Assembly: GCF_021916785.1 (NCBI RefSeq)
Contig: NZ_JAKCFC010000002.1
Span: 62,001-126,000 of the forward strand
Length of the DNA stretch: 64,000 nucleotides
Source of the DNA: Mycolicibacterium lacusdiani
GTDB taxonomy: Bacteria; Actinomycetota; Actinomycetes; Mycobacteriales; Mycobacteriaceae
Reading direction: 5' to 3'
Part shown: positions 32,470 through 41,242 of the stretch, piece by piece
Layout of the letters: the number at the start of each line of letters is the position of its first letter
Numbering within the stretch: the stretch's first letter is position 1
Position numbers and translations under genes: made by a program
Notes under the pieces: model-generated
Seen by the model: the letters and a program-made list of their open reading frames with translations, nothing else
What the model was told of the DNA's origin: nothing
Databases searched by the model: none

Positions 32470-34494
32470 TCAATCCTGGTCTGCACCGGCGGCCGCTCCG
32501 ACCACCGCGAGGGCATCGCCGGTTGACACTTGCTGACCCACCTCGACCGAAAGCTCGGCGACGATCCCGTCGATCGGGCTGACGATGGTGTGTTCCATCT
32601 TCATCGCCTCCACCACGACCAACGCCTGCCCGGCCGTCACGACGTCGCCCGCGGCGACGGGCAGCCGGATCACCGAACCCGGCATAGGCGCCGTCAGGGA
32701 GCCCGCCGGCTTCAGCGCGCTCGGGTCCAGGAACCGTGGTACCTGGGTAAACGCAGTGGACCCGGCAGGGCTGTCAACGTAGGCAATGTCGGCGTCGAGG
32801 ACGACGTCGTAGGCGCGCCGTACCCCGCCGGTCTCCAGGACCACCCGGTCCGGCCGCTGCACGAGCACGCTGACGTCTTCGACCGGCTTGCCGTCGACTT
32901 CGACCTCGACGCCGTCGCGGAGCAGCGCATAGCCCACCCGTCGCTCCCGGCCGTCGGCGGTCAGCCATCCGGTGGCCTGCAGTTGGGACGGGTTGTTGCG
33001 CCACCCGACAGGCAGGGTCGGCTGGACGGGGGCCGCCGCGCGGCGTCCCGCGACCTGGGCGAGTGTGGCCGCGACGGCGTGCAAGCCCTCCCCGTCGCTG
33101 TCGATGAGGGCTGCGCCGAGGCCGGCCACGTCGTGGCGGTCGAGGAACCCGGTGTCGGTGCCGCGTCCGGCGAACTCGTCGTGGCGCAGAACGCGAACCA
33201 GGAGATCCCGGTTGGTGGTGAGTCCGTGGATCCGGGCGCCGGCGAGCGCGGCGGACAGCGCGCCGAGCGCCTCGGCGCGGGTGGGCGCCCAGGCGATCAC
33301 CTTGGCCAGCATGGCGTCGTAGTGGTGGCTGACCACCGAGCCGTCGCGCACGCCGGAGTCCACCCGGACCCCGACGTGGTTCGGGATCTGGATGGTGCGC
33401 AGGGTCCCGGTCTGCGGCAGGTAGCCCTTAGTGGGGTCCTCGGCGTAGAGCCGGGCCTCGACCGCGTGGCCGGTGATCCGCGGCTTGCTCACATCGGCGG
33501 GCAGTGGCCGACCCATCGCCACCAGCAGCTGCAGGCGCACGAGGTCGAGCCCGGTGACGAGTTCGGTGACCGGGTGCTCGACCTGCAGCCGGGTGTTCAT
33601 CTCCAGGAAGGCGAACGTCCCGTCGTCATCGCCGCCGTTCGCGTCGAGGACGAACTCGACCGTTCCGGCCCCGACGTAACCCACGGCCTGTGCCGCCGCG
33701 ACCGCCGCCGCACCCATCCGCGCGCGCATCTCGTCGTCGACGACGGGGGAGGGCGCCTCCTCGATGACCTTCTGGTGGCGGCGCTGCACCGAGCACTCCC
33801 GCTCGAACAGCGAGACAACCGTGCCGTGCATGTCGGCCAACAGCTGGATCTCAACGTGGCGGGGACGCTGCACGTAACGCTCTAGGAACACCGTGCCGTC
33901 CGAGAACGCCGACATCGCCTCGCGCGAGGCCGAGGCCACGGCTCCGTCGAGCTCGTCGGCCGACTCGACGACCCGCATCCCGCGCCCGCCGCCGCCGGCG
34001 CTCGCCTTGACCAGCAGCGGGTAGCCGATCTCGGCGCCGAGCTTGCGCAGCTGCTCGGAGTCCAGGCCGGTGGCGTCGCCGCCCGGGAGGACCGGCACCC
34101 CCGCATCGGCCATCATCGCCTTGGCCGTCAGCTTGGAGCCCATCGCATCGATGGCATCCGGCGGCGGGCCGACGAACACGAGCCCGGCGTCGGCGCAGGC
34201 CCGCGCGAAGCTTGCGTTCTCCGACATGAACCCGTAGCCGGGGTGGACGGCGTCGGCGCCGGTGAGGAGGGCCGCGGCGATCACCCGGTCACCGTCGAGG
34301 TAGGTCTCAGCCGGCGAGGAACCCGGTAGCCGGACGGCCTCGTCGGCATCGTCCACGTGCCAGGCGTCGGCGTCGGCGTCGGAGTACACGGCGACGGTCG
34401 CGATGCCGAGTTCGCGACAGGTGCGAAACACGCGTCGGGCGATCTCTCCCCGGTTGGCCACCAGCAGCTTCTTGATCACGGGCATCGCCATCAC
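32470..34494 (-). CDS. Acyl-CoA carboxylase alpha subunit (biotin carboxylase + biotin carrier)
   Basis: A 674-residue protein with biotin carboxylase (LLVANRGEIARRVF at the N-terminus, the ATP-grasp loop KASAGGGGRGMRV near residue 165, the catalytic EMNTRLQVEHPVTE near 300), a linker and a biotinyl domain. The biotin lysine is 632 in EAMKMEH. GTG 34494 overlaps the stop of the beta-subunit gene, so the subunits are coupled; an ATG one codon later is also possible. Together they carboxylate an acyl- or enoyl-CoA. Context favours a methylcrotonyl- or geranyl-CoA type enzyme, as the paralogous accA2/accD2 position suggests. Confidence 0.92.
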   Translation of the reverse strand: MMAMPVIKKLLVANRGEIARRVFRTCRELGIATVAVYSDADADAWHVDDADEAVRLPGSSPAETYLDGDRVIAAALLTGADAVHPGYGFMSENASFARACADAGLVFVGPPPDAIDAMGSKLTAKAMMADAGVPVLPGGDATGLDSEQLRKLGAEIGYPLLVKASAGGGGRGMRVVESADELDGAVASASREAMSAFSDGTVFLERYVQRPRHVEIQLLADMHGTVVSLFERECSVQRRHQKVIEEAPSPVVDDEMRARMGAAAVAAAQAVGYVGAGTVEFVLDANGGDDDGTFAFLEMNTRLQVEHPVTELVTGLDLVRLQLLVAMGRPLPADVSKPRITGHAVEARLYAEDPTKGYLPQTGTLRTIQIPNHVGVRVDSGVRDGSVVSHHYDAMLAKVIAWAPTRAEALGALSAALAGARIHGLTTNRDLLVRVLRHDEFAGRGTDTGFLDRHDVAGLGAALIDSDGEGLHAVAATLAQVAGRRAAAPVQPTLPVGWRNNPSQLQATGWLTADGRERRVGYALLRDGVEVEVDGKPVEDVSVLVQRPDRVVLETGGVRRAYDVVLDADIAYVDSPAGSTAFTQVPRFLDPSALKPAGSLTAPMPGSVIRLPVAAGDVVTAGQALVVVEAMKMEHTIVSPIDGIVAELSVEVGQQVSTGDALAVVGAAAGADQD

Positions 34495-36113
34495 ATCCGG
34501 AACACGCCGTAGCCACGTTGGCCACGGATCTCGCTGTTGTCGACCACGGACAGGCAGAACCCGAGAACGGTACGGGTGTCGCGCGGGTCGATGATCCCGT
34601 CGTCGTAGAGCCTGCCGCTGTTGGCCAGCGCCAACGACTCACGCTCGATCTGGCCCTCGACGGCAGCGCGCATCTGCGCGTCGGCCTCCTCGTCGAACGG
34701 GAGGCCCCTGTCGGCGGCCGACTCGCGGGCCACGATCGACAGCACGCCCGCGAGCTGGGCCGGGCCCATGACGGCCGAACGCGAGTTGGGCCAGGTGAAC
34801 AGGAAGCGGGGAGAGTAGGACCGCCCGCACATCCCGTAATTGCCCGCACCGTAGGACGCGCCCATCACGATCGTCAGGTGTGGGACAGCGCTGTTTGAGA
34901 CGGCGTTGATCATCTTCGCGCCGTCCTTGATGATGCCACCCTGCTCGTACTCCGCGCCGACCATGTAGCCGGTGGTGTTCTGCAGAAACACCAGTGGCGT
35001 GTCGATCTGGTTCGCCAGCTGAATGAACTGGGCGGCCTTCTCCGCCTCCTCGCTGAACAGGATTCCGCGCGCGTTGGCCAGGATCCCTACCGGGTATCCG
35101 TGGATCGAGGCCCAACCGGTGACCAGCGAGGTGCCGTATAGCGGCTTGAACTCGTCGAAGGCGGACCCGTCCACGATTCGGGCGATGACATCACGTGGGT
35201 CGAAGGGAACCTTGGGGTCCACCGAAGCGATCCCGAGGAGTTGGTCGGGATCTCGCAGCGGGGGGGCCGGGGAATGTGTCGGTCCGGGCCCGAGCTTGCG
35301 CCAGTTCAGTCTGGCCATGATGCGCCGCCCGATCCTGATGGCGTCCTGCTCGTCCTCGGCCATGTAGTCGGCCAGCCCGGAGGTGCGGGCGTGCATGTCT
35401 GCGCCGCCGAGCGACTCGTCGTCGGACACTTCGCCGGTCGCCATCTTCACCAGCGGCGGACCGCCGAGGAAGACCTTGGACCGGTTGCGGACCATCACCA
35501 CGTAATCACACATGCCGGGGATGTACGCGCCGCCTGCCGTCGAGTTACCGAATACCAGCGCGAGGGTCGGCAGGCCCAGCGCGCTGTGCTGGGTGAGGTC
35601 GTGGAATAGCTGGCCCCCGGGCACGAAGATCTCGGCCTGCGTGGGCAGGTCCGCCCCGCCCGACTCGACGACGTTGATGATGGGCAGGCGGTTCTCGCGG
35701 GCGACTGCCATGCCCCGGAACACTTTTCGGAACGTGTAGGGGTTCGAGGCTCCGCCGCGCACCGTCGGGTCGTGCGCGATGATCATCGACTCGACGCCTT
35801 CGACGATGCCGATGCCGACCACAACGCTGCCGCCCACCGGAAACTTCGTGCCCCACGCCGCGAACGGACAGAGTTCCAGGAAGGCCGTGTCGGGGTCGAT
35901 GAGCAGCTCGACGCGCTCCCGAGCCAGCATCTTGCCGCGGCTACGGTGCCGGGCGACGTACTTCTCGCCGCCGCCACCGTTGGCCAGCGCTAGCTGTTCG
36001 GCGAGCGCATGGAGCTGCGCGATAAGTCCCTCGCGATTCTCGAGGTATACCGGCGCGCGGGTGTCGACCCGGTCATGCAGGACGTCAATCAACTTTCCTC
36101 CAAATGACATCAA
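34491..36113 (-). CDS. Acyl-CoA carboxylase beta subunit (carboxyltransferase)
   Basis: A 540-residue carboxyltransferase (TTG 36113 or ATG 36110; AGGAG lies 7 and 10 bases away). The N-half has IINVVESGGADLP and GNSTAGGAYIPGMCDY. The C-half has LQNTTGYMVGAEYEQGGIIKDGAKM and GASYGAGNYGMCGRSYSPRF. These are the crotonase-fold oxyanion motifs of the methylcrotonyl-/geranyl-CoA carboxylase branch rather than of propionyl-CoA carboxylases. It is the first gene of the accD-accA-fadE-fadD operon, divergent from another acyl-CoA dehydrogenase. Specificity cannot be settled by eye. Confidence 0.92.
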   Translation of the reverse strand: MMSFGGKLIDVLHDRVDTRAPVYLENREGLIAQLHALAEQLALANGGGGEKYVARHRSRGKMLARERVELLIDPDTAFLELCPFAAWGTKFPVGGSVVVGIGIVEGVESMIIAHDPTVRGGASNPYTFRKVFRGMAVARENRLPIINVVESGGADLPTQAEIFVPGGQLFHDLTQHSALGLPTLALVFGNSTAGGAYIPGMCDYVVMVRNRSKVFLGGPPLVKMATGEVSDDESLGGADMHARTSGLADYMAEDEQDAIRIGRRIMARLNWRKLGPGPTHSPAPPLRDPDQLLGIASVDPKVPFDPRDVIARIVDGSAFDEFKPLYGTSLVTGWASIHGYPVGILANARGILFSEEAEKAAQFIQLANQIDTPLVFLQNTTGYMVGAEYEQGGIIKDGAKMINAVSNSAVPHLTIVMGASYGAGNYGMCGRSYSPRFLFTWPNSRSAVMGPAQLAGVLSIVARESAADRGLPFDEEADAQMRAAVEGQIERESLALANSGRLYDDGIIDPRDTRTVLGFCLSVVDNSEIRGQRGYGVFRM

Positions 36114-36133
36114 CGTCGATCTCCTGACACGCT

Positions 36134-36155
36134 ACGTTATCGATCATTAACATTC
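36134..36155. promoter_or_regulatory. Operator-like motif in the accD/fadE divergent promoter
   Basis: GTTATCGATCATTAAC (36136-36151) has GTTA/TAAC ends as inverted repeats and lies between the divergent starts at 36113 and 36221. It shares 17 of 20 bases, with flanks, with the sequence at 29459. Related ACGTTA half-sites precede the TetR at 48894 (48967) and the enoyl-CoA hydratase operon (52675). A common TetR-type regulator is inferred. Confidence 0.55.
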
Positions 36156-36220
36156 GCGGACAATCGGGGTCGACGTGGCAATCGTGCCGTCCCCGAGTGA
36201 TCACAGCAGGAGCAACTCAC

Positions 36221-37399
36221 ATGAAACAGCCGGATCAGCGGGAAGCGGAGGCGGCCGCAGCCGACCCGTGGATGACGCCCGAGCGCATCTCGTTGCGCAA
36301 CCTCGCCATGTCGTTCACCCAGAAGGAGATCGTTCCTCACCTGCAAGACTGGGAGGACGCCGGAGAACTCCCTAGAGAACTCCACCGCCGCGCAGCCGCA
36401 GCGGGGTTGCTGGGCATCGGGTTCGCGGAAGAGATCGGTGGCTCCGGCGGTGACCTGCGCGACCTGGTGCTGCTCACTGAGGCCGTGATGGAGGCCGGCG
36501 GCTCGTCGGGCTTGCTGGCCAGCCTACTTACGCATCACATCGCAGTGCCCCATATGGCCGCGCAGGGCGATCCCGAGCAGATCCGCAGCTTCGTGGCGCC
36601 GACCCTGGCCGGGGAGAAGATCGGCAGCCTCGGCATCACCGAACCAGACACCGGTTCTGACGTCGCCGGCATCCGCACTACCGCACGGCGCGACGGCGAC
36701 CACTACGTGGTCAACGGTGCGAAGCTGTTCATCACCTCGGGTGTCCGCGCCGATTTCGTGACCACCGCCGTGCGTACCGGCGGCCCGGGCCCGTCGGGGA
36801 TTTCACTGCTCGTGGTGGAGCGTGGCGCCGCGGGTTTCTCGGTCTCGCGGACACTGAAGAAGATGGGCTGGCTGTGCTCCGACACCGCCGAACTCGGATT
36901 CACCGACGTGCGCGTGCCGGTGGTCAATCTGGTTGGCCCCGAAGGCAGCGGATTCCTGCAGATCATGCAACAGTTCCAAGTCGAACGTGCTTTCATCGCC
37001 GTCCAGTGCTACGCCACGGCCCAGCGCTGCCTCGACCTGACGCTGGATTGGGTGAAGAAGCGCGAAACCTTCGGTCGACCGCTATCGACCCGACAGGTGG
37101 TGCGGCACAAGATCGTCGATATGTCGACGGCCGTCGACGTGGCTCGTACGTACACCCGTGCCGCTGTGGACCGCATCGTCGCCGGAGACACCGACGTGCG
37201 GATGGTCTCGATGGCCAAGAACCAAGCCGTAGAGGCCTGCGCGCTCGCCGTTGACACCGCCGTCCAACTCTACGGTGGCATGGGCTACCTACGCGAGACC
37301 GAGGTAGAAAGGCACTATCGCGACTCGCGCATCCTGGGCATCGGGGGCGGTACTACCGAGATCATGAAGGAGATCATCGCCAAGCGGATCGGGTTATGA
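36221..37399 (+). CDS. Acyl-CoA dehydrogenase
   Basis: A 392-residue flavoprotein starting at ATG 36221, eight bases after AGGAG; an upstream GTG at 36197 is less likely. Signatures are LGITEPDTGSDVAGIRT (about 140), NGAKLFITSG and the C-terminal QLYGGMGYLRETEVERHYRDSR followed by GTTEIMKEIIAKR. It is divergent from the carboxylase operon and so expressed with it, in the role fadE13 has in the M. tuberculosis fadE13-accD2-accA2-fadE12 locus. It probably dehydrogenates the saturated branched acyl-CoA before carboxylation. Confidence 0.9.
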   Translation: MKQPDQREAEAAAADPWMTPERISLRNLAMSFTQKEIVPHLQDWEDAGELPRELHRRAAAAGLLGIGFAEEIGGSGGDLRDLVLLTEAVMEAGGSSGLLASLLTHHIAVPHMAAQGDPEQIRSFVAPTLAGEKIGSLGITEPDTGSDVAGIRTTARRDGDHYVVNGAKLFITSGVRADFVTTAVRTGGPGPSGISLLVVERGAAGFSVSRTLKKMGWLCSDTAELGFTDVRVPVVNLVGPEGSGFLQIMQQFQVERAFIAVQCYATAQRCLDLTLDWVKKRETFGRPLSTRQVVRHKIVDMSTAVDVARTYTRAAVDRIVAGDTDVRMVSMAKNQAVEACALAVDTAVQLYGGMGYLRETEVERHYRDSRILGIGGGTTEIMKEIIAKRIGL

Positions 37400-37784
37400 G
37401 TACAACTCGTCATTCGACGAGCGAGCAGCGTCGGCTTCGACAGCCGACGGTACTGACCGCTAGCCATCTTGGAGGCGAGTCGGCTGCGTCGCCGCACGCC
37501 CTTTCTCGAATGATGCCTGTGCGAGCGAGGGTGCTCACAATGCCATTCAGCGAGACGTACGGACCACGTAGCGGTGGTCCCGTGCTGGAGCAGCCTGCTC
37601 CATGTTCGACGACGTCCACTTGACTTACATGGACCAGTTGTTCGCGTGCCTGGCGCCAATCAGTTCGACGGTCCCGCCGGCCGCTAAGTGCCGATGCGCA
37701 AAGCCATTCTTGGGTTGCTCCTCGTAACGCCACTGGGCGACGACCTTGCATGTCGAACTACCCCGACTTTTGTGTCAGCAGAAT
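37400..37784. other. Gene-free stretch
   Basis: No protein, RNA or repeat is supported between the dehydrogenase stop and the decayed TetR. Together with the following remnants this makes a 1.28-kb zone of gene decay (37400-38675) before the monooxygenase operon. Confidence 0.4.
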
Positions 37785-38102
37785 TCAGGTTCGGTCAGCA
37801 TGCTGGGCGATGCGGAGAACAACGCTCGAGTTCGCGGGACCAAGGTCCCGGTTGGTGGTGCCCACGCGTTCGGCACACCCGCCGAGCAGCTTGGTTCGGA
37901 CGCCGCCGAACGCTGCCAGCAGCAACTCATCGCGGGCCTCGAACTCCTCATGGATCGGCGATCCCACAACGCCACTCTGGCGCGTAGTCAACGCATCACG
38001 GCAGTCGGCAGCCCATCCGCTCTCAGCCCAGACTTCCATTGCCGCTTCGACTAAGCGCCACCCGGTCGTCAATCCGGCGCCCGTACGCCGCCCCATCTTG
38101 CT
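37785..38102 (-). pseudogene. Decayed TetR regulator
   Basis: The minus strand encodes RRTGAGLTTGWRLVEAAM followed by EVWAESGWAADCRDAL, and then FEARDELLLAAFGGVRTKLLG. These match, piece for piece, the TetR at 18506 (IDAATEIWSESGWAA, FKTRDELLVAAWDGVRNEMLG), but the helix-turn-helix core is partly deleted and the ligand domain is missing. It is a truncated paralogue of that regulator. Confidence 0.6.
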
Positions 38103-38255
38103 GCTTACGTTCCCAGGCCTGCGTCTTGACAACGATTGATGCGCGAGCAAAACTGGTGGCACGTGACCACAATTGCGTTCACTGCCACCAGTTGGCAGCA
38201 GATTGGCTTGACTCAACCACCCGACATCGCCCAATCTCTAAAGGAATCGGTACCG

Positions 38256-38400
38256 ATGAATCTCTTGCCGTTGGACGGGTCGCCTCGCCCCAGCCGCCGC
38301 GCCAACGTGGTTGTTGCGGGGGCGGGCAGCGGAATCGGCCGTGCCTTCGCTTGGGACTATGCCTGTTCGCGTGGACGAGTGGTGGGTACTGTGCCCAGCG
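38256..38400 (+). pseudogene. N-terminal remnant of a short-chain dehydrogenase
   Basis: After an ATG at 38256 the frame reads PRPSRRANVVVAGAGSGIGR and then AFAWDYACSRGRVVG. This is an SDR Rossmann start (G-x3-G-x-G) with the following helix and second strand. The rest of the dehydrogenase, including Y-x3-K, is absent. Confidence 0.55.
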
Positions 38401-38675
38401 TTCGTCAGAACCAACATCGTCGACAGCTCCCACATACGGGAGCCAGCCTCCAAGCTTTGAACCAACTTGATGAGAGAACGGGCGCGTCAGCGGAATTGCT
38501 GGCTCGCGGGACAATCAACGCGAACGGCCCACGGACGGTTGCACGTCTTACCTCGAATCGACGCGAAGACCTTATGGCTCTTCAAACGGGCAGTGCCTGC
38601 CACGTATACCCGTGCTCTCGGTTTGATTGACCAAATCGAGCTAAGTCACTCCCGACAAGGACGAAGGAGACCGTA

Positions 38676-39599
38676 ATGGCATTCGAATACAGCGACATGC
38701 TCGAGACGATCAAGAATCGGCAGTGGGCGCTGGCCGACATCGACTGGGATGCGCCGGGCGCCGACAAGGTCACCGATGAACAGCGGCCCGGCCTGAAGCA
38801 GTTCATGTCTGACGTGGTGTGGATCGAACACGTCGGGGCCCGAGCCTTCGCCGCCATGGCGCCGAAGGCGCCGTTCGAGGCCCTAGGTGAGATCTACCGG
38901 TACTTCCATGCCGAGGAGCAGCGGCACGCCAACGCGGAACTGGCTCTCATGAAACGTTGGGGGATGCTTGAAGTAGGGGAAGTCCCCGTGCCCAACAAGA
39001 ACATTCGGCTGGTCATCGAGTGGCTTGACCGATACGCTGAGGCCCTCCCGTTGACGGTTATCGGCGCGGCGATTCCCGCCTTGGAGACTGCGCTCGACGG
39101 AGCGTTGCTGAAGTTCCTGCTCGATGAGGTGCAGGATCCTTTGTGCGCCGAGGTCTTCAACAAGGTCAACAATGACGAGTCGCGGCACCTAGCGGTCGGG
39201 TTCCAAGTCTTGAACGATCTCGGTGCTAGCCCTATGCGGATTCACGCGATGCAGACGATAGGGGCACTGGTCGACCCGAGAATCCTTGCCGGCGGACTCC
39301 TATACGTGCCGTTGCTCACGCGGATGCTGGCCAACCTCAACGCCATGGGTCTGTCGGAGGATAAGTTGTACAACGCGGTCATGCGCTACGAGAACGTAGG
39401 GGATCGGAGCGAGTTCACGCGTCGCGTGCCGGGCTACCACATCCTGAAGGCCCACATGTCGGCAAGTATAAAGCGTTCTCAGCCACTGCATTACATCTCG
39501 CAGCGACTAGGTACCGCGATCGACTACTTCCCCACGGCAGTGCTCGGTAAGACGCCATCGTGGACCGAAGAGTTGACCTATGAACCGGTGGCTAGATGA
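38676..39599 (+). CDS. Ferritin-like diiron protein leading the monooxygenase operon
   Basis: A 307-residue helical protein from ATG 38676 behind GAAGGAG. Two E...ExxH sets fit a carboxylate-bridged diiron site: Glu51 with Glu81-x2-His84 (AEEQRH), and Glu137 with Glu168-x2-His171 (DESRH). This is the ligand pattern of ferritin-like oxygenases and oxidases, not of iron-storage proteins. Its stop overlaps the start of the first flavin monooxygenase by four bases (ATGA), so it is coupled to that operon and may hydroxylate or desaturate the same substrate. No exact family is recognised. Confidence 0.75.
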   Translation: MAFEYSDMLETIKNRQWALADIDWDAPGADKVTDEQRPGLKQFMSDVVWIEHVGARAFAAMAPKAPFEALGEIYRYFHAEEQRHANAELALMKRWGMLEVGEVPVPNKNIRLVIEWLDRYAEALPLTVIGAAIPALETALDGALLKFLLDEVQDPLCAEVFNKVNNDESRHLAVGFQVLNDLGASPMRIHAMQTIGALVDPRILAGGLLYVPLLTRMLANLNAMGLSEDKLYNAVMRYENVGDRSEFTRRVPGYHILKAHMSASIKRSQPLHYISQRLGTAIDYFPTAVLGKTPSWTEELTYEPVAR

Positions 39600-41242
39600 G
39601 CGACACCACGAACGTCTTGATAGTCGGTGCGGGTTTCGCTGGCCTGGGAACCGCAATCCGGTTGCTACAACAGGGTATTGACGACTTCCTCATACTGGAA
39701 CGCGCCGATGAGGTGGGTGGTACGTGGCGGGACAACACGTATCCTGGCGCAGCTTGTGACATCCCGTCGCTGCTCTATTCCTACGGGTTCGAGCAGAATC
39801 CGAACTGGTCCCGCGCATACTCGGGCAGCGGCGAGATACTCGACTACATCAAGACGATGGTGGACAAGCACTCGCTGTCGCGTTTCATCCGGTTCGGCGT
39901 GAACGTCACCGGTCTGGATTTCGACGACGAAAGCGCACTATGGACAGCGCAGGCTGCTGACGGCTCCGAGTTCAAGGCGCGCACCGCAGTGATGGCCAGC
40001 GGGCCGCTTGCGAATCCGAGCCTGCCTGACATCCGCGGACTGGACACCTTCCTTGGTCACAAGATCCACAGTGCGCGTTGGGATCACCACTACGACATGA
40101 GCGACAAACGGATCGCAGTGGTGGGCACCGGCGCCAGCGCGGTGCAGATCATCCCCGAACTGGTGAACACTGCGCGCTCGGTGAAGGTCTTTCAACGCAC
40201 CCCCGGCTGGGTCCTGCCTCGGCCCGACTTCTCCCATCCGCAGTGGGCGCGCACGGCGTTTCGTCGAGTGCCTCTCGTGCAAAATGCGGCACGGCAGGCC
40301 TGGTTCTGGGTGCACGAGCTCATGGCCGTCGGGATGGTCTGGGATACCCCGGTCACCACCGGCATCCAGCTGGTGGCGAAGGCGAATCTGCGGAGGCAGG
40401 TTTCGGATAGTTGGCTCAGGCGCCAGCTCACTCCGAACTTCCGCGCCGGCTGCAAACGGATGCTGATGAGCAGCGATTACTACCCGGCTCTTCAGCGCGA
40501 CAACTGCAAGCTCGTCTCATGGCCGATCGCGACCCTGTCGCCGAATGGCATACGGACCGCAGATGGCATCGAACACGAACTGGACTGCATCGTGTTTGCC
40601 ACCGGCTTCGATGTATGCAAGGCCGGTACGCCTTTTCCCATCCGAGGCGCGCATGGTCGTGAGCTCTCCGACGAGTGGTCCGAGGGCGCCTATGCGTACC
40701 GGAGTGTCACTGTCGCAGGCTATCCCAATCTCTTCTTCACATTCGGTCCGAATTCGGGGCCCGGCCATAACTCGGCCCTCGTGTACATGGAAGCCGAGAT
40801 CAACTACATCGTCAAAGTCATTGGTGCGATAGTCGAGAATGATCTCAGTACGCTCGAGGTCCGAGAAGACCGGCAAAATGATTACCACGGCGAGGTACAG
40901 CGACGGTTGGTAAGTACGACATGGAATTCGGGCTGCAAGAGCTGGTACCTCACGAATGACGGATACAACGGCACTATGTACCCCGGTTTCGCCACCCAGT
41001 TCGTGCGCGCATTGTCCAAGGTCGACATGGGTGATTACGTGACGAACCCGGCAACCGCACGGCGTGAACTCCAAACAGTGGAACACGCCGAAAACGGCTT
41101 GCGTGTGGCCAAGGTCGCCCAGGGCCGCAAAAGCGCAGGCGCCTTGCCAACGCGGCCAGACGTCAGAGCAGACGTCGTGGACGTGGGCGTTGGGAAAGTA
41201 CCGCCTAAGCGTGCAGCCTCGAGTGTGAGGAAAGACGCTTGA
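39596..41242 (+). CDS. Baeyer-Villiger-type flavin monooxygenase 1
   Basis: A 548-residue FAD/NADPH enzyme. It has the first Rossmann motif GAGFAGLG (11-18), the Baeyer-Villiger fingerprint F-x-G-x3-H-x3-W at 152-162 (FLGHKIHSARW) and a second Rossmann motif VVGTGASA (175-182). Such enzymes insert oxygen next to a ketone to give an ester or lactone. The first of three tandem relatives, it overlaps the diiron gene upstream (ATGA) and the next monooxygenase (TTGA). The C-terminal ~50 residues are extra and charged. Confidence 0.92.
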   Translation: MSDTTNVLIVGAGFAGLGTAIRLLQQGIDDFLILERADEVGGTWRDNTYPGAACDIPSLLYSYGFEQNPNWSRAYSGSGEILDYIKTMVDKHSLSRFIRFGVNVTGLDFDDESALWTAQAADGSEFKARTAVMASGPLANPSLPDIRGLDTFLGHKIHSARWDHHYDMSDKRIAVVGTGASAVQIIPELVNTARSVKVFQRTPGWVLPRPDFSHPQWARTAFRRVPLVQNAARQAWFWVHELMAVGMVWDTPVTTGIQLVAKANLRRQVSDSWLRRQLTPNFRAGCKRMLMSSDYYPALQRDNCKLVSWPIATLSPNGIRTADGIEHELDCIVFATGFDVCKAGTPFPIRGAHGRELSDEWSEGAYAYRSVTVAGYPNLFFTFGPNSGPGHNSALVYMEAEINYIVKVIGAIVENDLSTLEVREDRQNDYHGEVQRRLVSTTWNSGCKSWYLTNDGYNGTMYPGFATQFVRALSKVDMGDYVTNPATARRELQTVEHAENGLRVAKVAQGRKSAGALPTRPDVRADVVDVGVGKVPPKRAASSVRKDA

